NCBI GenBank assembly: GCA_024734495.1
Contig: JALMQS010000128.1
Coordinates: forward strand, 24,649,860-24,713,859
DNA length: 64,000 bases
Direction: 5' to 3'
Source of the DNA: Forficula auricularia
Taxonomy: Eukaryota; Arthropoda; Insecta; Dermaptera; Forficulidae
Made by a program: the position numbers and the translations under genes. Of the stretch, positions 10,694-21,375 are shown one piece after another. How positions within the stretch are numbered: position 1 is the stretch's first letter; each line of letters starts with the position of its first letter. Under the pieces are notes generated by a model, which saw nothing but the letters and a program-made list of their open reading frames with translations, made no database searches and was not told where the DNA came from.

Positions 10694-11885
10694 GTTTTAG
10701 CTTTATTTACTTTTTCAACAATGCAAATAAATAATCAATAAAATATTGTAAACAAAACAAATTAATGATTAAACAATTAATTAATTAATTAGATTTAATT
10801 ATGCTTCAAACATGTAATGTTAAAGTAATGCAATTCTTTATAGCTGCAGCCTGATGTATTGAGTAGCAAAAATAATTTCACAAATTCGCCATTTTGATAC
10901 CACATAGATTTTAATTTGAATTAAAAATTGTGGAGGTATGAAGTGAATTGTTTTTACAATCTTTTAAAAATACTATATATATACAGGGTGGGTTATAAAG
11001 ATCTACCACATTTTGAAGAGGTATAAAAAAATGAAAATATTTAACTAGAAAAAAATTGAATTTATTTTTGAAAAGAACATAAAATAAAATTTTTTAAATG
11101 TGTTTTAAACATTATATCAAACGACAAAAAAAGGGGGGGGGGGATCAAAAATGAAAATTCTAGCCCTTTCGACCAAACTCAACCAAATTTTGTATACGTA
11201 TTCTGTGGACCCCTAGAAGGCTAGAAATGCAAAAACTAACCAAATTTTTTATACATAGTTTGGTTCAAACGGCTAGAATTTTCATTCATTTTTGACCCCC
11301 TCCCAATTTCGGGTGGTTAGTTTTTGAATTTCTAGCCTTCTGGGGGTCCACAGAATATGTATACAAAATTTCGTTGAGTTTGGTCGAAAAGGCTAGAATT
11401 TTCATTTTTGACCCCCCCCCCCTTTTGTGGGTCGTTTGATATAATGTTTAAAACACATTTAAAAAAATATATATTTTATCTTCTTTTCCAAAATAAATTC
11501 AATTTTTCTACTAGTTAAATATTTTCATTTTTTATACCTCATCAAAATGTGGTAGATCTTTATATGCCCCACCCTGTATATACTATTTTAAAAGATTGTA
11601 AAATAATTCACGCCTTATCGCCACAATTTTTAATTAAAATTAAAATCTAAGTGGTATCAAAATGGCGAATTTTTGAAATTATTTTTGCTATTCAAGACAT
11701 CATCAGCAGGGCTTCAGTATATATAAACTATAAAGAATTGAATTAATTTAAATTACATGTTTAAAGCATAATTAAATCTAATTAATTAATTGTTTAATCA
11801 TTATTTTGTTTGTTTTTTGCAATATTTTATTGATTATTATTTATTTACATTGTTGAAAAAGTAAACAAAGCTAAATCTACAGGTT
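10694..11885. repeat. 1.2-kb palindrome with a nested foldback
   Basis: Arms at about 10694-11243 and 11317-11885 are inverted copies. Landmarks are TTTACTTTTTCAACAATG / CATTGTTGAAAAAGTAAA, AATTCGCCATTTTGATACCA / TGGTATCAAAATGGCGAA and GTGGTAGATC. Inside, 10985-11576 is a self-contained foldback with ends CAGGGTGGG(T/G)(T/C)ATAAAGATCT and TA-rich flanks. Its centre carries the phrase ...CTAGAAGGCTAGAAATG..., which also appears in the Z family (32708-33210 and elsewhere). A divergent single copy of the inner terminus lies at 10630-10665. Confidence 0.8.
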
Positions 11886-11910
11886 TATTTTAGCTCTTCT
11901 TTATATATTA

Positions 11911-12544
11911 CGAGCTTTTCGTGCTCGGCCCTCCGGGCTGAAGTGCCCTGGCGGGCAGCGTCTCGGTCCAAAAATTTTTATTCCTCTTAAAAACCACACT
12001 CCAAATGTATAGCCGTAAACTCCCGAAAATACATCGTCTCTTAAAAGTTTCGCCTCTTTAATTTTTGAGTGGCGAGGGGAGGGGAGGAACAATTATCAAT
12101 ATATTTAATGTTTCTTAATTTAAAATGAATTGGAGTCTTTCATTTCAAAATTCGAGTCCAAATTAGAATTATATTTCAAATTTGCCTGGTTAATGAAAAT
12201 CGATTGGAGCCATCAGTTTAAAATCCGAGCTGACAATTATATTTCAAATTTGCCTCGTTAATTAATATATATTTAATGTTTCTTAATTTAAAATCTATTG
12301 GTGTTTTTTCATTTTCATTCGAGTTCAAATGAATACAATATTATCTCGACACAAAGTCTAAATCAAAAATATATAGTTTTAGTAACAGAAATCAAGATAT
12401 AAATATTAATGTTACATTGGTCTAATGGCTAGAGCTCATGCCCTTAGTTCAAGAGTTCGTCGGTTCGATTCTAGGCAAGAGGGTAATTTTTTAGAGAAAT
12501 TTCTCTAAGCGTTGTTACAAATTAATCTAGACAAATATATATAG
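11911..12544 (-). mobile_element. Probable degenerate Helitron inside a palindrome arm
   Basis: The opposite arm (near 13175-13205) gives the uninterrupted sequence, so this 630-bp block is an insertion. Read on the minus strand it ends with a GCCCGGAGGGC hairpin, then GAGCACGAAAAGCTCG before T. The CCCTGGCGGG-AGCGTCTCG stretch is shared with the clearer Helitron at 48573-48881. The expected CTAG appears as CTCG and the 5' TC as AC, so the ends are mutated or the class is wrong. It carries a tRNA-like segment (12418-12482). Confidence 0.45.
12418..12482 (+). repeat. tRNA-like segment (SINE head or tRNA relic)
   Basis: ATTGGTCTAATGGCTAGAGC fits a degenerate RNA polymerase III A box, and GGTTCGATTCT, about 35 nt later, fits the B box. 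I could not draw a convincing acceptor stem, so this is better read as a tRNA-derived SINE promoter or old tRNA copy than as a functional tRNA gene. Confidence 0.45.
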
Positions 12545-13599
12545 TATAATAATAATAATAATTCATTGTTCGCATCCATAATCAAATATTTAAAATAATC
12601 GTAGGGAGTTGGGCCAGAATTTAAATCAAATGCAAAGTTTTTTAATTAAATTGGCCAAACGTTTCGTCACTGATGATTAGCGACTTCCTCAGTGGCTGAA
12701 ATAGTGAAAACAAGTCCTTTTATTAATTATTTCATGCTTTTTACAGCAGTACAATAGTAGAGGTTAGGTTAGTTTTTACCTCATTTTATAAATTTATTTG
12801 TCAGGAGTTGTAACTATTATACAAGAAAAAACATTCCAAAGAGTAAGTCTTGTTATCATTATCAATATTATTATGATCAACATTGTCTTGATAATGATTC
12901 GGTGAAGATATACTCTTTGGAATGTTTTTCTTGATGTTATAACTCCTGACAAATAAGTTTATAAAATGAGGTAAAAATAACAGAACCTCTACTATTGTAC
13001 TACTCTAAAAAGCATGAAATAATTAATTTTTCACTATTTCAGGCACTGAGGAAGTCGCTAATCGAGTGACGAAACGTTTTAATTAAAAAAACATTGCGTT
13101 TGATTTAAATTCTGGCCCAACTCCCTTACGACCCTTTTAAATATTTGATTATGGATCCGAACAATGAATTATTATTATTATAATATATAAAGAAGAGCTA
13201 AAATAAACCTGTAGATTTAGATTTATTTACTTTTTCAACAATGTAAATAAATAATCAATCAAATATTCCAAAACAAAACAATTAATTAATTAATTAGATT
13301 TAATTATGCTAACAATTTTGAAATATTATTTTGCTTATTTATCATTCTAAATTTTCTAATACGCTTTTTAACTACTATTAAAGTCTAAATTAATGGCTAA
13401 AAATTATTTATTTGTTTTTTTATTTCATTATGAGCGCACAACAATATAAAAACGAAATAAACAGGGGTAGCCAACCTTATCATACCTAATACCGCTCACT
13501 TTATCAAAAAAACAAAATTTTCAAATTTTCTAAAAAATGAAACTTCTAAATTTAATAAAATTAATACAAATTAATACGGTGAATGCAAATAAATTTCAC

Positions 13600-13765
13600 A
13601 AATATTATTTAACCACTTTTTTATAAAAAAATCCCAAAGATGAGACAATGACAGATCGATTTCTCGACCCCAAATCTCCCTAATCTGTGATTTCCATCGA
13701 AATTGTTTAAGCTGTTTTCGAGAAACTGATTCTACATATATAAATATATATGGCTCATTTAATAG
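13600..13765 (-). repeat. Helentron-like 5' block, minus strand
   Basis: The minus strand reads CTATTAAATGAGCCATATAT, then TTTCTCGAAAACAGCTTAAACAATTTCGATGGAAATCAC and a GATCTGTCATTGTCTCATC phrase, the same order as at 1446, 54285 and 34188. The 95-codon minus frame (13571-13858) runs through it and is not a gene. Confidence 0.5.
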
Positions 13766-15024
13766 TATAAAAAACAAATAATTAAAGTTCTCAACCTGAC
13801 GAATATGTTGGTTTTTAAATTTTTTGAAATCGTCCGAAAAACAACGCTTGTAAAGCACGCGAATTGTGCCCGGCCTCCTGTACCTATGTTCATCATACTC
13901 GTAACAATTAAAAAAATTATATCTAAATTGTGACTTTCTCCGAGAAAAGGGACCTAGTGTGTCAAAAAACGGGTTTGGACTTAAGAGTGAATTCTGGTAC
14001 CTAAAAGGGTGTAGAATAAGATTATAAAAATTACTTCAAATTAACATCAGCTTAGTAACAAAATTACAAAAGAACCAAAATTGCGAAACAACTTTTGAGA
14101 TATTGATAACACTCGTTATACAGTTGGCACAAGACTGAAGCGTCACTTTATTCTTTTCCTTTCTTATAGTTATTTTTACAAAAAATACGTCACCACATAG
14201 GCATGACGTCACCAAAGTCGGCACCCAATCATAACTAACCATACCAAATCGCATCTCCCAACTGAAGGTGTGTTCAAAGTGATAATGCGTTATGAAACTT
14301 TAAATGCGTTTTTCTCAAAACTTCATTTTCACACACTAGGTCTCTTTTCTCAGAGAAGGTCACTTATATTATTTAATTAAAACAATATTCTATTAAATTT
14401 CAATTATTTTAATTCTTATCAAATTAGAATAGGTAATTAATTAAAATTATAAACAATGTATAATTAATTATTTTGTTTTTTAAAAAATAACCAAATCCAA
14501 CAATGAGAATAAATAAACAACAATGCGTATGCCGAGCCGTTCATTTTCTTTCTCCTTCAGGGGATGTTGCTCTCTCGCTCGCTCGTTCGTTTGCAAATCC
14601 ATTAACTCTCTCTCGAACAACATATTCGTTTGTTTATTCCAAAACCCATAGTTTGTAATGCAAACCCATCACACAACATGATTAATCACTTCTCCAATAA
14701 TTATTCGATGGATTTTAGTTGAATGTAAATTTTAAATAAAATTATAAAACAAAAGAAATTAAACTGTTATGACCGCCATACATACCACTTTTGCTTAGCT
14801 TCCATGTTAAGGTTGTTATTGTGGAGAATTAAAATTAAAATGAGAAGCAAACACATACATATATTGAAACAAAGAGTTAGTCCTTAAAAGGACTATTGCA
14901 GCCATAATAATGGCTATTGATTGAAAATGGTTTTTAAAATAATAATGTAGCTCTTAAAAGAACAATTGGTTAAATGTAATTGAAGTTCAATGCTTTTTAA
15001 AAATAAGAATGATGTCTCAATATG
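13766..15024. other. No gene recognised; contains dispersed repeat 14435-14640
   Basis: Apart from the repeat shared with 6275-6480, I see only AT-rich unique-looking sequence and a 72-codon minus frame (14036-14254) without recognisable motifs. Confidence 0.4.
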
Positions 15025-15125
15025 TATAGAGTGGGGTGTAGTGGTGGGGGCGAGGTGTGTGGTTTCGGGAGGGGGGGAGGGGTCAGGGGTTACCGTGCAT
15101 CGCTCGGTGGCTCCAGGTACTAAGA
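15025..15125 (+). repeat. G-rich tract plus hairpin terminus (Helentron-like 3' end)
   Basis: A strand-asymmetric GTGGGGTG/GGGGGCGAGG/GGGAGGGGGGG tract is followed by TTACCGTGCATCGCTCGGTG and GCTCCAGGTACT. The same arrangement, including GACGAGGTGTG and TTCGGGAGGGGGGG, recurs at 54838-54965. Confidence 0.55.
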
Positions 15126-15764
15126 ATTAAGATAACAGCTAGAGAGTCAGTTTCTAATTTGATGTTGTACGATGTTAGTTCTAAGCTGATGTGTTTTTAA
15201 GATGTTTTCACGACGAACCCCTAGACGAGAATATGTATAACCCCCTTTTTTGTAAATAAATACATTTTAATAAACGAATACCTGTGTTATTTAACCCCTA
15301 CGAGCCAAGGGGGCGAAACTCGCCTCCTACATTATTTTGCTACAATATGATCAAAAAAAAATTAATTGTATTTATCTATAGATCATGAAACGATATTTCT
15401 ATTTACCATATATATATGGGTATGAAATAATGATAATATGCTTAAACACAACTTCTTAAGAGTATGGTGTACGGTGTTGTGATATGCCTTGTCGACATGT
15501 TTTGATAGTCCACGCGGAAGCAGAGTCTTGCGAAATGCTGAATTCGCAGAGCTTGACCTGAATATAAGATACTTAAGCAAGAAGTCTCGGATGATCGAGA
15601 GACATGCGGGTGGTTGACATGTCGATCGCAAGGCTGTCACTCGCCTTTCCGGCCCTCCCATTGTAACTAATCAATAAAACCCATTGTTATAATATATATA
15701 TTCTTCTGTCATTTACCTAGAAACCCTTAACGATAAACCAATCCACAAATATATTATAACATTT

Positions 15765-15782
15765 TGGCGCCCGAACAGGGAC
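15765..15782 (+). promoter_or_regulatory. Primer binding site, tRNA-Lys type
   Basis: TGGCGCCCGAACAGGGAC lies 3 bp inside the 5' LTR. It matches the well-known lysine-tRNA primer site used by several retroviruses and gypsy-group elements, and marks where minus-strand DNA synthesis would start. Confidence 0.92.
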
Positions 15783-15915
15783 GTCAGATAATTTCCTTTG
15801 CACTCACCCGCAACAAACACATACCGCCCCATCGGGAGAGGAATTTTGTGAAATTGCCCTCCTGAGAGGCAAAAGTGAGGAAATCACCCTCAAAGCCTGT
15901 AAAAACCTTCTCACG

Positions 15916-16599
15916 ATGGTTGAAATTGACCACGTTACCTTCCTTAAGCTTAGAGCTCCAAATACCTGGGCTTATATAAACCCAGGCGAAGGGACTATTT
16001 CTCGTTTTGCCTGTAGAGAATCGTCAGGAAAAATAATGTTGGGAAGTTCTGGAAGGCTAAAGCTTGGAAGGTACTGTAAATTATGGATTGAAAACATCAT
16101 TCTATCCTCAGTGCAAAAGGAAAACGACTTAAAAATGACCGAAATAATCCCGAAACTCAATATTCTTACTCTCTTGAATAATAACTATTTAGAAAATCTT
16201 AAATTACAACCTCGTACAATAAAACTAATACCAGTTAGAAATATAAATACAAAAAATGATTTGACTCAACTTTCTCACGAGATCGACAAATTTCAAAATG
16301 ACCTTGACGACCAAACAAAGAATCATAATATACATAGACACGACGTCATACAATTTGGAATGCTGGGGACCATTTTCGGTGCATTCATGGGTTTAGGACT
16401 TTATTACAAATTTTATAAAAAATGTTCAAAAAAAGAGGATAACACACCCGCAACTCCGGTATCCATCAGAATTCTCCCCGTTGCGACCCCTCCTACTGTA
16501 GAAACCCAGGGAATCGAGAGAGAAAAATTAAATCACCAAAAAATCAGAGCCGCAAATAAAAAAAGGGTGGCACATATTAACCCAAGAGGGATAGAGTAA
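15916..16599 (+). CDS. Env-like C-terminal fragment in the deleted LTR element
   Basis: The frame is 227 codons, starting at the first ATG after the leader. Residues about 20-60 contain a C...G-x-I-x-L...C spacing like the membrane-proximal part of insect gypsy-group Env proteins. About 146-170 is a glycine-rich hydrophobic segment (IQFGMLGTIFGAFMGLGLYY) followed by basic residues, a good transmembrane anchor and cytoplasmic tail. The rest of Env (signal peptide, surface subunit, fusion region) is missing, so it cannot be a working envelope. The family assignment is inference from the membrane-anchor pattern and the element context. The intact frame may be chance or recent insertion. It could derive from a reverse-transcribed spliced or internally deleted RNA. 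Confidence 0.55.
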   Translation: MVEIDHVTFLKLRAPNTWAYINPGEGTISRFACRESSGKIMLGSSGRLKLGRYCKLWIENIILSSVQKENDLKMTEIIPKLNILTLLNNNYLENLKLQPRTIKLIPVRNINTKNDLTQLSHEIDKFQNDLDDQTKNHNIHRHDVIQFGMLGTIFGAFMGLGLYYKFYKKCSKKEDNTPATPVSIRILPVATPPTVETQGIEREKLNHQKIRAANKKRVAHINPRGIE

Positions 16600-17229
16600 G
16601 TTTGTTTATTAAACCCGTTTTCTACTACATATAACCAATATTATTCATATGTTACAGGAATACAAGAAAGCTGTATAAAATATAAGTCTAAATTTAGGAA
16701 ACATTTATGTGCTCACATCAAATATAACACTCTGTATTCTACTAAATTAAAACATATTTATAATTTTGCTAGAGGCTTAAATCTGTATATTTTTAATTGC
16801 TTACTATAGCGCTCAAAAAAAAATGTTTGAAAATAAAAATAAAAATGGAGAAATAAAAAGTTTTATATGTAATATAATAATTGTATGTTGAAGATTTTCG
16901 GGACGAAAATCCCGAAATAGGGGGGTCAGGTGTTGTGATATGCCTTGTCGACATGTTTTGATAGTCAACGCGGAAGCAGAGTCTTGCGAAATGCTGAATT
17001 CGCAGAGCTTGACCTGAATATAAGTATACTTAAGCAAGAAGTCTCGGATGATCGAGAGACATGCGGGTGGTTGACATGTCGATCGCAAGGCTGTCACTCG
17101 CCTTTCCGGCCCTCCCATTGTAACTAATCAATAAAACCCATTGTTATAATATATATTTCTTCTGTCATTTACCTAGAAACCCTTAACGATAAACCAATCC
17201 AAAATATATTATAACAAGAGTATAACAAT

Positions 17230-17512
17230 GTTATATCAATAATATATATGTATATATAGAATCGGTTTCTCGAAAACGGCTCCAACGATTTCGCTAAAAA
17301 TTGGTGTACTTATCAAGTCTCATAAGTTATTAGTCGTGTATAAATTTTAATCCGATTGAAATAAAGGAAGGGGGTGTAAATTAGTCATGTCGCAAAAAAA
17401 TATTTTAATCGTTCATATCTCGTCCTCGGTAAGTCGCAGAGACTTGAAATTTGAAACTTATCCTATTTAGACACAAAAAATTACCGAGCATCGCTCGGTG
17501 ATCCAGGCACTG
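17230..17512 (+). mobile_element. Short Helentron-like repeat, complete-looking copy
   Basis: It runs from a TA-rich start through AGAATCGGTTTCTCGAAAAC, ATTAGTCGTGTATAAATTTT, AGTCATGTCGCAAAAAAATA to TTACCGAGCATCGCTCGGTG and ATCCAGGCACT. An inverted copy with the same order lies at 34188-34482. The terminal CCGAGC-ATC-GCTCGG stem is perfect here. Confidence 0.6.
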
Positions 17513-18584
17513 TGTATTCTAATTAGCAAGAAAAGAATTGAATGACAAAGTGTTTTAAATATTTGATCACGTGCCTGATGAAGCCATAATAAATTGGCGA
17601 AACGCTGCAATTGCTCGCATGTTTTAACACGGCGTTTAATTGTTTCTTTTTTCCCTCTGATTTGTCACATCTAGTACTGATAATGGAACTGAATAATAAT
17701 AAAGAGTATAAAACAATGTTGTAATAATATATTCAATTTTTTTATTGTTTAAATTTAATTTGAATAAAGGCTTGAAATTGAAATAAAATGATCTCTTCCT
17801 TTTTATTATATGGGAAATTCTTGAATATGTAATAATAATTATATAAGAGAATCGTCGGTTTCTAGAAAACGGCTCTAACGATTTCGATAAAAATCACGGG
17901 TTATGTAGTTTTTGGATCGACAATAGGACCGTCTGTCAGGATACCTAACTAAAAAATTACCGTTCAATGTGCTCGATCCGCCAGGTACCTACCTACTTTG
18001 TCTTTCAATCCTACTGTTTTCAAAAGAAAACTTGTTCCGAGAAACAAAACTTTTTGACATTTAGTTGAAAATGATTATCATTTGTTTGTTTGTTTGTTTT
18101 TTGTCTGCTTGAATAAGAAGAGGAAAACTTGAATGTTTTGTTTTCATTTGGGGGGGAATAACTTTTAATATTATACGTCTATCTCTTGTGCTAACAACAG
18201 ACAAACAGACAACAGCCACCTGTTAGGACCATGCCATGCCAATTTATCGACTTGTGCTCTACCCCCCCACACCCCTTTTCCACCCCCTCATCCATTTCAC
18301 TTTCTCTCTACCCCATCATATTTCACTTTCCCACATTTTACTCATCCTTCAATCCATTCATTCCTTTATAATGGTCCATTAGAAGAAATTTGTTTCGCCT
18401 GTTTTTTATGAACACAGATGGCATCATAAAATGATTCGGACAATTGCGTTTCGGGCTCGCATATCAAAGATTACGTACCTTTTATATATACTTACATATT
18501 ATGTACATATATTAGGGTGACCCATTTTTACCGATTTATTTTTCTTTTATGAGTCTCGCATGCATTAAATTTATTATTCCATGT
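17513..18584. other. No gene; isolated CTGANGA motif and Helentron-like block
   Basis: 17575-17605 carries CTGATGAAGCC...GGCGAAACGCT, the Penelope-like stem motif without an inverted partner. 17845-17990 is another CGAAAACGGCTCTAACGATT block ending in a degenerate hairpin. The remainder, including a C-rich stretch at 18250-18310, shows nothing recognisable. Confidence 0.45.
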
Positions 18585-18764
18585 TTTATTTCAATTAATA
18601 ATAAACGTCTCCAAATATGCTCCAATATTAACTCGATAAAAAGATTATAACCTTAAAGGGGATAGTACAATAATTAAATAAATAAAGATAACAATACAAA
18701 TTTATAGGAATCAAGTGGCAGTGATTCTTATTAATTTGTATTGTTACCTGTATTTATTTAATTA

Positions 18765-19493
18765 CTAGTTTCAAGGCCCGCCAGAGGCCTTTTGCTAGCC
18801 AGGGGCCTCGCCCCTGGACCCCACGTAACTGCTTTATTGATGTTTTATTAGTTACAGAGAATAAATATAATTGTTTTATTATAAATCTTAAATAGATATA
18901 ATTTAAGATTCTATTAACTGCAATTTAAATGTACTTTAAAAAAAATATATAAACATTTTTCAAGCCTATCCTTCAATTAGTTTTTTTCGACGAAAATTTC
19001 TCGATGATTATTTTTTTTTCTCATAAAAAAACTTTGACAAAATAATTATCATATTGTATTTATTATTTGGAAAAAATAAATATTTAGAATTTGAGAAAAT
19101 AAAATAAAATAAAAAAATAATCTATACAATAAAAATGTTACTAAATAAATACTTTTGTAAAAATGCAGTATTAAATTCTTCTTCAACGATTAATGTGGTT
19201 AGAACTATTGAGAATGAATGACATTCAAAAATCTTACAAACAGGGGCGCCAACACTTGTTTTTTTGCTAGTTTAGTTCTTTTATTGTTTCGCAAGTTATG
19301 TTGGCTAACCTAAATTTTTTTTAGTTTTTCCTGAATTTTCCAATTTTCCGGGCAACTTATCCAATTTTTTTTTTTACGTATTAACCTGAATTGCACTATT
19401 ACGAACATTAAAAAAAAAAATTAGCCAAATCGGTCCAGGTATTTAAGAGATCTGCGCTTACGAAGAAACAGAAATTCATTGTTATTATATAGA
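18765..19493 (-). mobile_element. Non-autonomous Helitron, family H1
   Basis: On the minus strand it begins TCTATATAATAACAATGAAT after host A and ends with a GGCC-loop-GGCC hairpin, TTGAAA and CTAG before host T. TC...CTAG ends, a subterminal 3' hairpin and insertion between A and T without target duplication are the defining Helitron features. Removal restores the inverted-repeat arm. A related copy sits at 60347-61038. No Rep/helicase is encoded. Confidence 0.85.
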
Positions 19494-19522
19494 TTGTACT
19501 ATCCCCTTTAAGGTTATAATCT

Positions 19523-20357
19523 TGTTACGGACCGGAAACCCCTGTTATAAATTTTGTTTGAATTCTTAAAGAAATTCTATCTTTTTTTTAATTAAGGTCA
19601 CTGCAAGCAGATCCGGACCCGAACGCTTTTAGCACCTCCCCCTTCTATATATCCCTTTTCCGCTCTTTTCGCTGACCCTCTGGGTTCTTAGTCAAAATAA
19701 TATGATGAGAGGAAATAAGTCATATATCTGGGTTGACAGTGAATTATAAATCTACTTGCTCTTACATTTTGTGTAAAAAAATGGTCCTTCAAAAAAAAGA
19801 TGCTTTTAACGGAAAATTTCCAGAAAGTCGTGTGAATTTTCGAGGTGACGCCCTTCCGGAAATGGGAGGGGTTGATGATTTAAAAATACGCCTTCTCATT
19901 AAGGTTTTAGCCAATCAAGATATATTTTCTTGAAAACTCCCAGAGATGACAGAAGTGAGAGTCAGAGTTAGTTTTGAGAGAGCCAAGCAGTCAGTTGTTG
20001 AAAGTCAATCAGTTTTTAGACAGCAGTTAGCAAGGCAATCAGTGAGTTGTTGAAAGTCAGTCAGTGAGTTTGTAATGACCACCTTATACCAAATAAAACA
20101 AACCTGATGTAAAGTTATAATGCGTTTTAATTCAACCCTTGCATAGAGATAGCGAAACTTTTTCCATCAACAGGACGCACATCATCCAACAACGGCGAGC
20201 TAGACCAGAGAACTCACAACTTCGAGGTCACGCTACCCTTAGTAGGCAACCAATTGCCCGCTATAAATAAATAATTAATGTGTTCGCGCCCTTAACCATC
20301 TTGGGTCGCAACATATATTGGTGGCACCAGGTGGGATAACTACCACGGGTCGCAACA
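19523..20357. mobile_element. Solo LTR with a partial second LTR end
   Basis: It starts TGTTACGGACCGG and ends GGGTCGCAACA, with a 4-bp target duplication ATCT at 19519-19522 and 20358-20361, typical of Ty3/gypsy integration. GGGTCGCAACA also occurs at about 20304-20314, followed by TATATTGGTGGCACCAGG. That suggests a full LTR ending there, then the start of the internal region with a TGG-type primer site, then a deletion to the last bases of the 3' LTR. An AATAAAAC polyadenylation signal lies near 20092. The 66-codon frame at 19733-19933 is not recognised. Confidence 0.75.
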
Positions 20358-20417
20358 ATCTTTTTATCGAGTTAATATTTGGAGGCGTTATTAAAACTTG
20401 AAATAATAAATTTCATA

Positions 20418-20700
20418 TATACAGGGTGTTTAAAAAGAGATTTCCAAGACTTCAGGGCGTGATTCCCCACATCAAAATTAGATGAAAAGTTCCAATAAAC
20501 ATAGGTCCAAAAACCCTTCGTTTTCTGTCTGGCCGCCATTTTGTTTTGTCTTTTTAAAGAAAAACGTCTATCTTGAGAGCGGATATACATTGATCTTTAT
20601 GAAATTTGGTACACATGTACTTAACTACATTATCTACTATTTAAAAAAAGTAACAAATTTTATCTTGAAAATTTTCGAAATGGTGTAAATTTAAAATATT
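20418..20700. repeat. ACAGGGTG-terminal repeat
   Basis: TATATACAGGGTGTTTAAAA, then a run containing CAAGACTTCAGGGCGTGATT and AAAGTTCCAATAAACATAGG, resembles a repeat I associate with many arthropod genomes. The other terminus could not be found. Short frames on both strands are unrecognised. Confidence 0.4.
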
Positions 20701-20819
20701 TAATTGTGAATAACTTTTTAATCTTGCATTTTATTAAAATTAGTATTATTAAATAAAATGTTACCTTTTTTATTGTGAACATAATGACATCTTATTTTTC
20801 AAACTTAAATAAATAATTT

Positions 20820-21368
20820 AATAATAATTAATCATTTAATAATTTTGCGACACTGTTCTGAGACATTCCAGAGTCTATCGCAAGCAAGTCTTCTGGTTGA
20901 ATTTCAGTTCCAATTTCGTTATCTTGGCCTGTTTTAGTTTCTTCGTAGCCTTTACATTTACATTTTTTTTTTTTTTTTTATAAACAGATTTACAACACCA
21001 TAAAATGAAGCTTGTGAGGGTGTATAAGGAATTTCAATGGCAACCCCATACCACTTCTTCCACATTCACCGCATAAATTAAGACCATTTCAATTCTGTCT
21101 TCAACAAAAAATGCTCAATTTTTATTATGATAATACAATATAACTATCTACTGGATTAACACGAGAAATAAACTGTTTTAAATTCAAGAATTTTAACTAG
21201 TTCTATTAAGTAGAAAATAATCTCTTAAATCTAAGTATAACAAAGTTTTAATATCATTATAAACACTTAATTTCATTGTTGTGACTTTTCAATTTAATAA
21301 ATATTTATTTAATAATTAATTATTTAATCATTATTATTTTATAATTAAGTTAATTGTTAAAAATAATA
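20820..21368 (+). repeat. Repeat Y, left part
   Basis: The segment matches the reverse complement of 29291-29990: GACATTCCAGA, TATCTACTGGATT, TTCTATTAAGTAGAAAATAA, CATTATAAACACTTA and TCATTGTTGTGACT occur in the same order. It continues at 23576-23690 after an insertion. A shorter piece recurs at 32609-32705. The class is unknown and there is no coding. Confidence 0.65.
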
Positions 21369-21375
21369 ATTGAAT

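Larger units (their letters stand above)
11763..13316. repeat. Second palindrome sharing an arm with the first; contains a CTGANGA motif palindrome
   Basis: The segment at 11763-11905 is inverted at 13185-13316, so one arm serves two adjacent palindromes. Within it, 12600-12870 and 12875-13150 form inner arms beginning GGGAGTTGGGCCAGAATTTA and ending with its inverse. Each inner arm has the motif CTGA(T/G)GA...GTC...GAC-GAAACGTT (13046-13077 plus; 12657-12692 minus), the same motif class as the Penelope-like elements further right. Coding is absent. Confidence 0.7.
15465..17216 (+). mobile_element. Deleted gypsy/errantivirus-like LTR element
   Basis: Two LTRs of about 287-297 bp, 15465(or 15475)-15761 and 16931-17216, are nearly identical and end in TATAACA. 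The 6-bp flanks AGAGTA (15459-15464 and 17217-17222) are a target duplication. After TTT follows the primer site TGGCGCCCGAACAGGGAC (15765-15782), complementary to a tRNA-Lys 3' end. A purine/G run ATAGGGGGG precedes the 3' LTR. Only about 1.17 kb lies between the LTRs: leader, one env-like frame and a 3' untranslated segment. Gag, protease, RT and integrase are absent, so the copy is non-autonomous. The 5' LTR has 10 extra bases before TGTTGTG that the 3' LTR lacks. Confidence 0.88.
18585..20400. repeat. Inverted repeat whose second arm is split by two insertions
   Basis: The first arm (about 18585-18700) reads ...AACTCGATAAAAAGATTATAACC and TTAAAGGGGATAGTACAATA. Its inverse is found in three pieces: 18725-18764, 19494-19522 and 20362-20400. 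The gaps are filled exactly by a Helitron (18765-19493) and an LTR (19523-20357), so the intact arm serves as an internal empty-site control for both insertions. Confidence 0.85.

Noticed and set aside
12418..12482. Functional tRNA gene
   Set aside because: A and B boxes are present but acceptor and anticodon stems do not pair well, and it is embedded in a repeat.
19733..19933. 66-codon frame inside the solo LTR
   Set aside because: It lies in an LTR and shows no motif; LTR sequence is not expected to code.
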